Positions 23,295 to 35,729 of a stretch of 64,000 nucleotides of DNA are shown here, in pieces. This DNA is from Hydrangea macrophylla. Its lineage: Eukaryota; Streptophyta; Magnoliopsida; Cornales; Hydrangeaceae. The notes beneath the pieces are model-generated. The model was not told where the DNA came from. It searched no databases and worked only from the letters and a program-made list of their open reading frames with translations. Each line of letters begins with the position of its first letter. The first letter of the stretch is position 1. Both the position numbers and the translations under genes were made by a program. The stretch is from NCBI GenBank assembly GCA_033977485.1, contig CM066995.1:51645162-51709161 (forward strand). The letters are read 5' to 3'.

Positions 23295-24185
23295 GGAGCA
23301 TTATAACAAATCTGACCTTTAGTGACGAAACTTTTACCCGCAAAATTATTTTCGTCACTAGTCACTAATAGTAAATTATCACTCGTCGGCAAAAGTATAT
23401 ACCTTTCCCGACGTAACCAACTTTCGCGATAAAAGTTGAACAATTGCCGACAAAAATTCATTTCGTCACAAAAGTTCGTCGCTAATAGTTGGTGAAAAAT
23501 TTCCCCCGCCAAAAATTTAGTGGAAAAATTTTAGGCGACGAAACATTATCAATTGGTGAAGGAATTTTTTTGCCGGTAATTGTTTTACTTTTAGTGACGA
23601 AAAATTTTGTCGGGAATTGTTTACCCTATTATGACGAAATATTTTATCGATTGGTGATGAAATACTTTCATCGGTAATTCTTTTACTTTTAGTGACGAAA
23701 GATTTCGTCGGGAATTGTTTAACCTTTCACGACGAAATAGTTTCGTCGAAAATTGTTACAATTGGTGACGAATTAGTTTCATCGGTAATTGTTTTACTTT
23801 TAGTGACGAATTATTTCGTCGGGAATTATTTAATCTTTCGTGAAAAAATATTTTTGTCGGGAATAGTAACAATTGGTGACGAAATACTTTCGTTGGGAAT
23901 TATTTTACTTTTAGTGACAAATTATTTCGTCGAGAATTGTTTTAATCTTTCATGATGAAATATTTTCGTCGAAAATTGTTACAATTGGTGACAAAATACT
24001 TTCGTTGAGAATTATTTTACTTTTAGTGACGAAGTATTTCGTCGGGATTTGATTAACCTTTTGTGACGAAATATTTTCTTCGGGAATTGTTACTTTCAGT
24101 GACGAAATAGGTTTGTTATGAATTGTTTTTACTTTTACCGACGAAATGCTACTTTTGCCGACGAAATATTTTGTCGCAGATACCC
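23295..24185. repeat. GACGAAA/TTTCGTC satellite, 111-bp higher-order period
   Basis: The array is built from ~37-bp units around an imperfect palindrome (GTGACGAAATATTTCGTCGGGAATT). Three unit variants alternate, giving a higher-order repeat: the landmark TTTTACTTTTAGTGAC starts at 23583, 23681, 23792, 23903 and 24014, spacings of 98, 111, 111 and 111 bp. ORFs across it (such as 23489-23677 and 23692-23955) come from the period being divisible by three and are not genes. Similar motifs occur in subterminal repeats of some plant DNA transposons, but no terminus such as CACTA was found. Confidence 0.85.
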
Positions 24186-24469
24186 TTTTTTCCTTTTAGT
24201 AAATACAAATTGTCCTTAACTCTAAAAAAAATTATCATGATGTCCTTGCAAAAGATTTTTTTTTTTCAAATACTAAAAACAAAGTAATAAACTTTGAAAT
24301 AGAACGTAGAAGAATAAAAAAAAAAATTTACGATATCGCCCTGCGTAGATGCGCACAGTTCGAAAAAATACATAAAAGAAACAAAATTACTCAAAAAAAA
24401 GCCAGAAAATGATAAAGTTATGGCCGGTTTCATTGATAATATGTGTTTATATACTATTAAAATGATAAA

Positions 24470-25570
24470 GTTATTGTCTTTCACTCTAGTATCAATTGAA
24501 TTAGTTAATTGTGGTTCTTGATTTCTAAATTGATTTTAATAGATGTCAATCTATTTTGCAAATTTGAAAATTCAATATCCGTAGATTTAGAAAACAATGC
24601 ATGAAATAATAATCAATTGAAGGGGTATTTCAATTTGAGGTCTAGTATCAATTGAAAATCTTTCACTCTAGTATCAATTGAATTGATTTATAGTATCAAT
24701 TGAATTAGTTAATTAAGGTCCTTAGTATCAAAATCAATTTTAACAGATGTCAATCTGTTTCAATCTATGACCATCGCTTTCAATAGTCCACAAGTACCAC
24801 AACTCAGGTAATGTAAGAATCACGGGTATTATGTGATGAAATTCATAACCAATTGTACGTACCACATTTTGTGATAGTGATATGTTTGTACCACACGGTA
24901 TAATTGATAAAGCATTTGAGAACTAATTTAGGATTCAAAATTTGGAAATAATGTCATTAGTCCATTTTTAAATGATTTGTCAGTTGTGCTATGTATTGTG
25001 ATAGTGATTGGTGGTACCACACAGTATAACTATCAAACATTTGGAAATAAGGTTATGGTCGTTTCATTCATATTATGTGTTTGTATAAGATTTTAACAGA
25101 TAAAATCCCCCAAACTTGAAAAGCTCAAATTGAGGCTCAAAATTATCCATTTTTTGTAAAATTGAAAATCCAATAGGTGTAGATATAGAAATCAATGCAT
25201 GAAATAATAATCAATCGAAGGGAAATTTCAAATCCAGGTCTAGTATCAATTGAAAATCCTTCACTCTAGTATCAATTGAATTAGTTAATTAAGGTTCTTA
25301 GTTTCTAAATCGATTTTAATTTATGATGAAATTAATAATATATGATCTAACTAAACGTACCACATATTGTGATAGTGATAGGTTCTACCACAGGTATAAA
25401 AGATAAAGCATTTGTATAAGATTATTTCAAAAGGGATTATTGAGGCCTAGTATCAATTGAATTAGTCATTCACTATAGTACCAATTGAATTAGTTAATTG
25501 AGTTCCTTAATTGATTTCTAAATTGATTTTAACAGATGTCAATATGTTTTAATTTATAGATAAATTAACA
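24470..25570. repeat. Segmental tandem duplication with short internal repeats
   Basis: Blocks recur about 590 bp apart: for example AATGCATGAAATAATAATCA with its following 'aggtctagtatcaattgaaaatc' at about 24596 and 25194. Shorter units, CTAGTATCAATTGAATTAGTTAATT and TACCACATATTGTGATAGTGA, appear four or five times each. No ORF is supported. It lies directly next to the satellite array. Confidence 0.6.
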
Positions 25571-26050
25571 ATTACTATTAAAAGATATTAATAATTTGGG
25601 AATTTTATTATTTAAAAGAGATTACTAATTTATCAAGTATTAATTTAAAGAGATTATACTGTATTGTGATAGTTATAGGTACCAGTGGTAATTGTATGTA
25701 CCACATATTATGATAGGTAGCCATGGTATATCTGACAAAGCATTTGGGAACTAGTTTGGAATTCAAATTTAGACTTGTATAGTTGTTACTGATAGGAGCC
25801 ATTTAGTTCCAAACTAGCTTAGCATACTAAAGAAAACTGAAATTTGTACTAGTTTAATGATCTTTCCAACTCAGCATGTATGTGAAACCATTGCATTCAC
25901 GGTATACCGTACTAGAACTCAGTATGGACTCACTCTATAAATCAAAATTGAAACTATACCTACCAACATAGATGCTACAAAAAGGATGAGGGATAGAAAA
26001 ATAGACTAGTGTGTGACCTTGTTTTCCTTTTATCGATTTACATTTATCAG

Positions 26051-26160
26051 GGTATGGTACCCCTTCCTGGATCCAACAATGAGTCTTGGTTCCAAGGATT
26101 GACTGGGTTGGCTTCTAGATCTGTTGAGCACTATAAGCAATGTGCTCGTTTTGCCAAGTG
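26051..26160 (+). other. Exon-like open segment of unknown origin
   Basis: 110 bp bounded exactly by a pyrimidine-rich tract plus CAG before it and GTAGGC after it. One frame is fully open: GMVPLPGSNNESWFQG, then LTGLASRSVEHYKQCARFAKW. The composition is less AT-rich than its surroundings. A second short exon-like piece ending TTTTGGCAG|GTAACT lies near 29152-29197, with a solo LTR between them. It could be a fragment of a host gene or of a transposon gene. I do not recognise the family. Confidence 0.3.
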
Positions 26161-26428
26161 GTAGGCTATTTCTATTTTTTCAAGCTTTACCCCTGTAGTT
26201 TATAGATAGCACGACACTAGTGCTTCTAGTAATTACATAGCAATTTTTTATGCCCAGATGGAATATGCCATGTTTATGTTGACTAGTCAGCCAAAATGTT
26301 CTTAATTCCTGTTCAAAAAAATATTCTTTTATTGTAATCACCTGTGTCATTTGTGGATTCATACAAATTGTAATATTACATTTCATGGGTATATCACAAG
26401 AGAGAAATGCTGTCAAAGAGATTGGTTG

Positions 26429-28996
26429 TGTCACGCCCCGGCATAGCAATGTAGGGAAAAATTAAAATTTCCACCTTTGGACCCGTGGATACGTGACTGG
26501 TTTGAGAATCCCATGCTTGTCCATACAAGAAAGAAACAAGAACAAAGTAATAAACAATAAACAAAAGCAGTAATAAAAAGCATGGTGGTTCTAGGCTTAC
26601 ATAATAGTAAACGTCATCAGAGTCTTAAACCCATTATTATAACCCACAGAAATTAAAAGAAAAGGTAATATTATCTTGGGCGTAAAGCCCTATAATATAA
26701 TAATGAAAAGATCGGCATCTAGTGCCTTAACTAATAACAGAAGATATATAAACAAAAGTCTTCACTTCCAGCTGCTAGCTCACAAACCCATAGCCTTCCT
26801 CGGCGTACTCCTCGTCCTACTAATCAGCCTCTGCAAGGACTGGATGTTTGATTGACTAGGGCATAAAAGTCGTTAGCTTTACTGCAAGCTGAATGAGTAA
26901 ACCTACTACACTGAACGGGCTCAGAAAGCATTGGTTAATATGTTAAGGAAGTAAAACGTTCCATTTTCTCTTCTTTAATGAAAATATGTCTTTAAGTCTC
27001 GATTATTCTAATCTCGAGGAAATACGTGTGTTTAGGAAATGCTTAATGATATTACTCGGATCTTTGAAACACAACTAACAACAACCGATTGATCGCTTTG
27101 GGACTACAGCCCAATCCATATTGACTCGGATACTTCGCTTTGAACCATAGGTTCAATCTTATAATTCGACTCTTTGGATCACCGATCTAATCTTTGGACT
27201 ATGTGCCCAATCTTGCATAAATACGACTCTTTGCATGCATCCGGCACAGGTGCCGTTGGCCTGGAATTTTGCCGCTTACTAATCATGGGTTACCATCTTG
27301 TCATCGAGCCCAAACTGCTATTTGACATCTATTCTCTTGTTATTGTGCCCAACGGCTAATTGACATCTGCCTTATGGCCTTATTACTTGGTAATCCCAAT
27401 CTTATTCCATTTGGCCTTGGTTATTTCGTCATCTTGCCCAAAGTGACCACTTGCTTGATGTCAGCCCATCGGCTATTAACCATTTCAATAACTGAACCTA
27501 GACTCTTTACTCTTTCTTGAATTGACCAAGCAAACTAACGAAACACAAGAGACCAGACCGAAGGATACGAACATATTTTTATTACCGTTATCGCATCTTC
27601 CTCACTGTTAACAACTAGCGCATGTCGAACAAGTCATTTAAGCACATTATTCACGGAGTCATGTACTTAAGTACATCGTGTTACGATTCCTGTAGTTCTT
27701 GTACATCATCCACATACATTCTACCGGTTAATCATAATATCATGTTCAGCAAGCATCTATTTCTTTTCCTTATAAAAGTGGTACATTACTAAAGTTTTAC
27801 TAGATTAACACAAGGTACTACTTACAGTAACCATATACAAGCATACATATCAAGTACAACCCAAGGTACAACTATCACAGCTCTAGGTACAGCCAATCTT
27901 AGCATAACTCATTATATATAACAAACTATTCTTACAGATACTGCCAAGCACGAGTGCTCGCGCCTCTTGAGCGCTCGCACCTGGCCCGTTCATTAGGCTC
28001 GAGTACTCGCGCTAGCTCGAGAGCTCGGGTTAAGCAGTTTGTAATAGTAACAGTTTTAGTAGCACATTATAAGCTTAAGAATCTTAATGGATATTACATA
28101 CATGGTCTTTGATTATCCATATAACTATATTAAACTATTCATGAGTGAGTAGAAGTACTCACTTAAGATCTATATGGTCTATATGATCAAAATGTGTGTG
28201 TTTGTACTTAAACTTCAAGAACTACTATTTCAAACATCATCTTGGATCTTCATGCATGTCACATGCATGAGTCTAGATTAGGAGTTAGACTTAAGAAAAA
28301 CATAGTTTTTGAGTGAGTAAATACTCACAAGATCTAGATGATCTAGATGAAGAAATGTAAGGAAAATGTGTGTGATCTTCAAGAACTCTTCAATGCAACT
28401 TCAAGCAAGCTCCACGGCCATGATCCTCTTCCTTTCCTTCTTAACTCTTCAAATCCTCCACTTGCAGAAGTTCAATGCATGTACTGTGAGTGTGTATGAG
28501 TAGTTTGATCATGATTTGGAAGCCATGTAAGGAGTTTTTGAGTGTGTGTTTGTGTGGAAGTTATATAACTCCTAAGGATCTCTCTCTCTCTCTCTTAAGC
28601 TCTCTGTATATCAGAGATAAAATGTATTAAATGCTAGGAATGCAGGGGTATTTATAGACTTTATGAGTCCCAGGGGAAAAATAGTCATTTCACCCATTTT
28701 AAAGCTCGAGCGCTCGCGAGCGCTCGAGGCTTTGGCTTTTTAGAGTTTTACAAGTTTGAATTTTTCAAATTTTGATTGAATTAAGTTGTTCTTACAAACT
28801 TATGTCATTTTTATGGAAAATATAGCTTATTAGTAAAAAACTAAAACAGCAAGATAAAGCTAATTTGGTCACCTATAAAGCAAGAAATTTTGGACTTGAC
28901 AAAAATGTGATACCTAACACCGAAGAATGATTTTCCAAATGTTTAGTTTAATCTTGTTAAAATAATTCCAATTTCCTTATATTTCCCAGGGTGACA
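26429..28996 (-). repeat. Solo LTR, Tekay-like, minus strand
   Basis: The left plus-strand end is TGTCACGCCCCGGC and the right end CCCAGGGTGACA; read on the minus strand the LTR begins TGTCACCCTGGG and ends GGGGCGTGACA, like the other Tekay-type LTRs in the window. A minus-strand TATA (TATAAATAC, complement of 28648-28656) lies about 345 bp from its start. No primer site or polypurine tract adjoins either side. Flanks GGTTG and GTTCA are only a poor duplication, so an old solo LTR is likely. It contains a run of diverged repeats (CGACTCTTTGGATCACCGATC type) at 27090-27480. Confidence 0.65.
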
Positions 28997-29779
28997 GTTC
29001 AAGTTATATGCAACTACATTACAGTACACTTTCTATGTATGCACTTGTGTCTCTAGTAAACTAACTAGTCATGGATTTTAATGTTCATAGCCAATTTTTG
29101 AAGAATGAATCAATGTTAGTCCATTTTTATTTTATTTTTTTTGGAAAACAGATGGGTTCATAAATACTTGGGTGTTGCTTCTGAATGATTTTGGCAGGTA
29201 ACTCGATTCATGTTTCTTCTTCCATTTGTCTAGATATCAATTTACCTTGTTGTCAATGTCAATGAAAGGATTGGACTTTTGGATTTTTGTTCACATTTTT
29301 CTCTGTGCTTATGTTTGTGAATGTCCTCTTTTTTGACAAATAATTAACTCTTTTTAGTTTGTTTAATTTTGCAGATTGATTACTAGTGCTGATTGTTAAC
29401 TTTGGTCATTACTGTGCAACTACTTTGAGCTGTTTTTTTTTTTTTTCTCTTTCAATTAAAACTTTGGTCCTTGTTGAGGAATTAATTGGAATTTTTACAT
29501 ATTTACATTATACAATTGTTGTAGGTGAATAAAATGCAAATGGATATTGTATACTTTCTGCATTTGTTTAATGATAATTGGATGATGTATTGGTGTTCAA
29601 TTTAGTAAATTTATTTTGCAATGTCTCGATGTTCAATGGTTTATGATGTATAGATATTGTATTAGCAAGTTATTTGAAGAGGATAAAAACTATTAATGTT
29701 TTTTGAAACTTTAAGGACCCGTATTTATTACTATTGCAATAAATTTTGCCGTCAAAATCTATTGGGAAAAATATATAAG
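28997..29779. other. AT-rich DNA, no supported gene
   Basis: Only a possible 46-bp exon ending at a CAG|GTAACT junction near 29197, and splice-acceptor-like TTTTGCAG at 29373, were noticed. Nothing else is recognised. Confidence 0.4.
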
Positions 29780-30744
29780 GAAATACTTCTTTAGTGACGA
29801 AATATTTCGTAATAATTGCATATATTTTGTCACTAATGATTCAAATCTCATTTTTTGTTGATATTTAGTGACAAAATATTTCGTCGGCAATAGTGATCTT
29901 TTACCCGCAAAATTGATTTAGTCGGTAAGAGTTTTCTATTAGTAACGAAATTGATATCGTCGGTAATAGTGATCTTTTAACGACAAAAATAATTCGTCGA
30001 CAAATAGTCACCTTTAGCGACGAAATATTTCGTCGGCAATAGTTATCATTTAACGGCGAAATTATTTTGTCGGCAATAAGTCACGTTTAGCGACAAAATA
30101 TTTCATCAATAATAGTATACTATTAGTGACAAAAAGACTTCGTCGGCAATTTATAACCTTTAGCGTCGAAATCTTTCGTCACTAAACGGGTATTTTTGGT
30201 GATGAAATTTCATCGCTAATAGTAGGACTCTTTCGTGATGAAATTTTGTTCGTTGGGAAAAATGCATTTTTTCTGACAAAATATTCATCACTAAAGAGTA
30301 CTTTTAGTGAAGAAATTTCGTCACTAATAGTAGAACTCTTTCATCGGCAATAGTTATCCTTTAACGGCAAAATTATTTCGTCGGCAATAAGTCACATTTA
30401 GCGATGAAATATTTCGTCAATATTAGTATACTATTAGTGACGAAAAGACTTCGTCGGCAATTTGTAACCTTTAGCGTCGAAATATTTCATCACTAAAGGG
30501 TTTTTTTGGCGACGAAATTTTGTCACTAATAGTAGGACTCTTTCGTGATGAAATTTGATTTGATGGGAAAAATGCACTTTTTCTGACAAAATATTCGTCA
30601 CTATAGCGTACTTTTAGCGAAGAAATTCCGTCACTAATACTAGGACTCTTTCATCAGCAATAGTTATCCTTTAACTGCGAAATTGTTTCGTCGGCAATAA
30701 GTCACGTTTAGCGATGAAATATTTCATCAATAATAGTATACTAT
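29780..30744. repeat. GACGAAA satellite with ~310-bp higher-order period (left part)
   Basis: About 38-bp palindromic units (TTAGCGACGAAATATTTCGTCGGCAATA) are arranged in a longer repeat: AGTATACTATTAGTGAC recurs near 30113, 30422 and 30735, and GTAGGACTCTTTCGTGATG near 30225 and 30532. The last copy is cut at 30744 by the Tat element and resumes at 47848. Variants within a period are more different from each other than from the same position in the next period. Confidence 0.85.
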
Positions 30745-33700
30745 TGTAGACACCCAATTTTGACCACACTGATAGGATTTAGGGTGGACAACGTCTTGGA
30801 GGATTCGATGATGAAAAGTACCCCGTGGAAGGTACTGGATTCCACACAATCAGAAGATCGGACTTCGGAAAGTGACTTCAAGCTCAGAAAAGCCCTTTTC
30901 CATGGATAAATCCCGGTTTTGTCAAAATCATCTCTCAGAATTCATATTCTCTCAGGGTTATATGAACATTAAGTGTTCTAAACGCAGTATTCTAGGTATC
31001 CAGAGATTCAATTTTAAAGAAAAGTTCGAAATCGACGCACATTTGAAAGCAATTTTGGAAAAGACGTCATTTGATTTCAAAAAGACGACGAAAGTTCCGG
31101 AGGACTTCCGGACTTCAATTGGACTTCAATTCTCATTATAAAACCTCTGGAAATATTTTTATACTGAAATTCAACCTGACAGCTTTCCAACGGTACGTAA
31201 ACGGACGATTTCGGACACCAAAAAGCATTTTTACAAAAATCTGGAAAAGCAGTGCACGTGATTTTTGAAACAGGGTTTGTGGGTGACCAGAGGAGCAAGA
31301 ATAGTAAGTGGCGGTTTTGGGTATGGGGGTGGCGGGTCCCACCATAACCGCCACTTCCATTTGTGTCCTCCACGGAGCTTTTTGAGTTCCAGACCCTTCT
31401 AGAAGCTTCCCACTGCGAGGAAATTGCCTGGAAATTGCGTTTAAGCTCCGAAATGGCCATTTTAACCCTCTTTTAAGCTCTAAAAATCCTGTTTTAACCC
31501 TGAAACTTAAGAGCTAAGTCTTCAAAACTCTATATAAGATCTCATACATCTCATATGAGATCACACATCTTAACACACTAGACACTTGGAAGAGATACAC
31601 TTGAATATACTTGGAGATACAAACACACATAGAAGCACATACAAGAGAGATAAGTATACTTTGAATATACTTTCAATTTAGGTGAATTCTAGAGAGAGAA
31701 AATTATGAATTGAATTTAGATTAACTTAGGCTAATTAGACCACAATTTGAACATCAATTGCCTCCCTCAACTTCCATGGATGAGTGCTTGAAGAACACTT
31801 GAATAACACTTGAAGAAGAAGATCTTCAAATCAATTTTGGTCTTGTAATTGAGAATCCTCCAAGAGGTAAACACTATAGTTCATCTCTAATTCCTACTTT
31901 GTATATATAGATCTATAAGATTTGGATCTAACTTAGTTCTATTTCTACTTATTAGAACACTCATCTTCTTCCTCTCATGTTCTTCACACACTCACATAGT
32001 TAGATCCAAATCTCTTTGATTTTTATTGATAATTTACAATTAGAGATTGTTTTTCACTTTGATTTTCAATTTTGGTTTCATTCTTCAATTTTAGTTTAGA
32101 TTCATGCATACATGATTATATATATATACATATATCTATTTTGAATTCCATGATGGTTTGGAAATATGATCTATGAGAAGGATGATTTCTATGTTCATAC
32201 CTATCTCTTGATTATTCCTATTACCTAGGATTCCTATTGAATTTCATCTCCAACATGATATTTATAAGTCCCTTTGATCCTTGATCTAAAAGTTCTTCAT
32301 AGAACTTGAGGGCTAAATTGATTGGGAATCATGATAATTAAGTTGATCTATGAGTTTGATCTCTCTAATAAGCTTCAACTATCACTAAAATGTTTTCCTC
32401 ACACTTTAAAATGAACTAGATAAAAATTCAGCAAAGCAGATTGGTTTTGTCCATTAGATTTGGTCCATCAAAACCCATAGTTTGATGGATTTCAAATTTT
32501 CTGGGTAAACTTTGATGAATTAGCTTTCATCCGGTCCGTTTTGAGAGCTTTTAGGATTCATATACTATTTTTAGAAATTGTTGAGAAATCGGTTGACAGA
32601 TTTGAACATCGTCTCTTTGTGCTTGAATTTCAGAAAATCTATAATAGTTATCGACGTTCCGCTTTTTGGGGATGATTCCTAACTCATATATCTATATGCC
32701 GATGTAAAATCGTGAGCATACGATCGAGTTAGGATCGTTTTCTAAGCGTTTAAAGTTGATACAACTATTCTGGAATTTTCTAAGTTAATTACAAATATGA
32801 TTATGTATACAAAATGGTCATACCTTGATCACTCAACAACAATTGATGAATAAAACTTGGTTTAGAAATCACCTAGGATAAATGGATGAGAGATCAAAAG
32901 CTTAAATCAACTTGGTTAACATGATTCATGAACTTCTATTATACTTCTATTATGTTTTGCATTCATTTGTCAAATGATACCAAATTTCCAGAATAACAGA
33001 GTCTGTTTAAAACACTTTTTCAGAAACCTTGTGATTACAGAATGTCCATGGGTTTATTTTTATCATATACTACAATGAAATAGCTTTCTTTTGACACCAA
33101 ATAGAGCTTCATATGATTTTTGTAGATTTAATTATGATTTTTACAAGAACAGTGGACAGTCCTGATCCACTGTTCCCAAAACATTTATTTCTCAAACAAT
33201 AAAATTGATATTGAGGTCCCACTTTTTGGAGAAGTTCCCTAAGACATGTATCTAACTTTCTGTAAAAGGGTTTTTATCCAGCTCATGTTTAAAACCACTT
33301 TTGATAGGATTCATTAGAGGTTGCTGAATCTGGAAATTTGATTGATGACATGTTTTCTTTGTTTATCATGCATATCATTTGTTTGCTTGTATTTTTGCAA
33401 TGCTTTGTGTATTCTTTGGTGTCTTAGTGCAGAGAATTAAGTGCCTTGGACCCGGACGTCGATTTGTGGTTTGCCTCGTCTACATGTGGCTTAGTGCCCA
33501 TGTATCATGTACTATCTCTATCCTTTCTTTTAGAATTTTTCTAGGTTTACAACTTTGATTTCAACGACACATTTCCTTTAGGGTAGTCTCCGTTTATATG
33601 ATTATTTGTTAGAGACATCTTATCTAGGATTGTTGCATGATTGCATTGCACGTTTCCATTCTTTTTGCTTTCGCGACTCCGCTTGAGTCAACCAATGTAA

Positions 33701-34231
33701 GTCTTCTCGTTCCCTTTGCATATCATGACATGTTTACTTTATTTGCATCGGTCCCGGGCGGGACTAGCCACTGTGAGTATACTTCTCCCTTGTATTACAT
33801 GAGCATCCGCTTTCTACTTGATTTAGTCTCTTGAAATGATTTTCATTAGATGTTTCTTTTTGCCATGTATATACCTATCTAGTATGTTTGAGGAAACAAC
33901 ATCTATTATGAATTAATAACAAGGATATTTGAATCAAGGCCTACCATTCGGTAGGGCGAGGAGGGGGTGCTTTAGTCCTGCTTGGGCTCCTTCCCCTCTC
34001 GTACCAAGACCCCCGAACCTTGTTTCTGGTAATGAAGGGCGAGTAACCTTATTCAATTTTGGGCGAGTCAAACTTGGGTTTCCTAATTCCCGATAAAAAT
34101 TAGGTGGCGACTCTTTGTCTCTAGGATCGCGTGAGGAAGTCCTAGTTTTCCCTGAAGTGTGCTCCTTGGGATCCGTCCTGGGACACTATCGAGGGAGAGC
34201 GTCAGGACCTCCTCATTCGCAGTGGTCCACA
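30745..34231 (+). repeat. 5' LTR of the complete Tat element
   Basis: 3487 bp, TG...CA. Differences seen against the 3' LTR: GGTACTGG/GGTAATGG, CAGGGTTA/CAGGTTTA, AAGTTAATT/AAGTTTAATT, TTTGTGTATT/TTTGGGTATT, and GTCCTGGG/GTCCCGGG. It contains AGCTTTCCAACGGTA (31181-31195), also found in the Tat LTR at 63930. Short ORFs inside (30872, 31077, 33637 and others) recur identically in the other LTR and have no coding signature. Confidence 0.95.
31531..31537 (+). promoter_or_regulatory. TATA box of the 5' LTR
   Basis: TATATAA, 786 bp into the LTR; the same position in the 3' LTR is 45146-45152. It would start the genomic transcript about 30 bp downstream. Confidence 0.6.
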
Positions 34232-34234
34232 ATC

Positions 34235-34252
34235 TGGCGACTCTGCTGGGGA
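34235..34252 (+). other. Primer-binding site (tRNA-Arg type)
   Basis: TGGCGACTCTGCTGGGGA starts 3 nt after the LTR end. It is complementary to the 3' end of plant tRNA-Arg(ACG) with one mismatch, as recalled. The following 24 nt (34253-34276) retain weak similarity to the same tRNA copy seen at 6992-7041: about 14 of 23 after a 1-nt offset. Confidence 0.8.
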
Positions 34253-35729
34253 CTTGAACATGAAACCGATGGTTTCTTGTTCTTCGAGGGTTTGACTTGA
34301 ACCAATGAATATCCTTGTTATTAATTCAATAATCATGTTGTTTCTGCCTGCATTTGCACTTGCATTGTTCTTTCACCGCGACTGCTTGAGATCATTGCCT
34401 TGAAGATAGAGGGTCCTCTTTCCTCTATTTGTCAAGAGTTTTGGTAGCATGTAGTCACCGTTAGCCTTGTACCGCGTGCGGTATATAGAGCCTATGTGTG
34501 AACGGCACGCCCTCGGGGAGGCGGTCAACCACACCGCTGAGCTTGCTAATGGACCCTTTATGAGACTAAAACCCGGCCTTTGCATATAGTTTCTATAGAA
34601 CCCTTCAATTAGGATCTTGATTATCATCTTTGATTAGGACAATGTGATGAATTACTTGCGCTTGCCCGTAAGGGATTATGTGGATGATGAGGACGTGTAT
34701 GCGAAGGCATCATCAAACCTTGTATGGTGGATTCCTCTAGGATAGTATGGTCTTTATCCGAACATCCAATCATTATTTGAGGACAATTTTGAAAATTTTT
34801 GAAATTATAAGCACTTCTTTGAAAATCCCAAGTCTTTTGAAAATTCCGGGAATATCCCTTTTGAAAACTCGCTTTGAAATTCACTTTCAAATTCTCCTAG
34901 ATTTTTAGAGAAATCCAAAATTCTTACTTTGATGATTCAATTTCAAATTCTCCTAGATTTTAGAGAATTTCAAAAAAAAAAAAAAAAAAAATTTACTTTG
35001 GTCTTCAAGAAATCATGATGATTCAATTTCAAAATCTTCCTCTCAGATCTTAGAATTTCAAAATTCCCACCTCAATTTTTAAGAATCATGATTTCTCACC
35101 ACAAGCATTGATGGTTCAAAAATTCTTTTGAAAATTACAAATCTCCCCATCTTTTTCAAAGATTTTCATGAAAAATTTCAATTTTGAAAACATGAACCAT
35201 CAAGAATTTCAAAACTCAAAATCCTTGGATAATGATTGGATTAGTAGGGTGATTAGCATACTCAAGGAATCTTATGTGCTTATGTGCTGATGTGCTAGGT
35301 CTAAGCTAGATTAAGGTGCATTGCATTTAGATTAGATTGCATTTCATCTGCATTGCATGCACTACACGAGCATTGCATATACGACTCACGAGTGCGACGC
35401 CCCTAATATACTTTCAAAAAGAAAAGATTTGTTTTCCTCAGAATTTTGAAAGCTTGAAAAGATTTCTTTGATTTTAAGAAAAATGTTTTTGAAAAAGGAA
35501 ATGATTTTCCATTTATGATTTCCATCTTTGTAAATCCACCTTCTTATATCATTCTTTGAAAAATTCTTTTGCAATAAAGATACCTGATTATTTGAAAATC
35601 CCTAAATAAACCAGATAAGAAAAGATAGGACCGAAAAGTTGTACTCCTTTCTGGGTCAGAGCTCCGAACAGCCGTTTGATCAGATCAGGGTTAGAAGAAG
35701 GAACAGCCGAGTCGACTAGGGTTGAAGAT
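34253..35729 (+). other. Untranslated leader of the Tat element
   Basis: No coding sequence is supported. It contains repeated 'gaattttgaaaattt' style A/T-rich sequence (34780-35240) and an A20 tract near 34972. The first ATG of the gag frame is at 35730; the frame itself is open from 35676 but begins there with TTG. Confidence 0.6.

Noticed and set aside
31077..31460. 127-residue minus-strand ORF, with an identical copy at 44692-45075
   Set aside because: It lies in both LTRs of the Tat element, has no recognised domain, and is duplicated only because the LTRs are.
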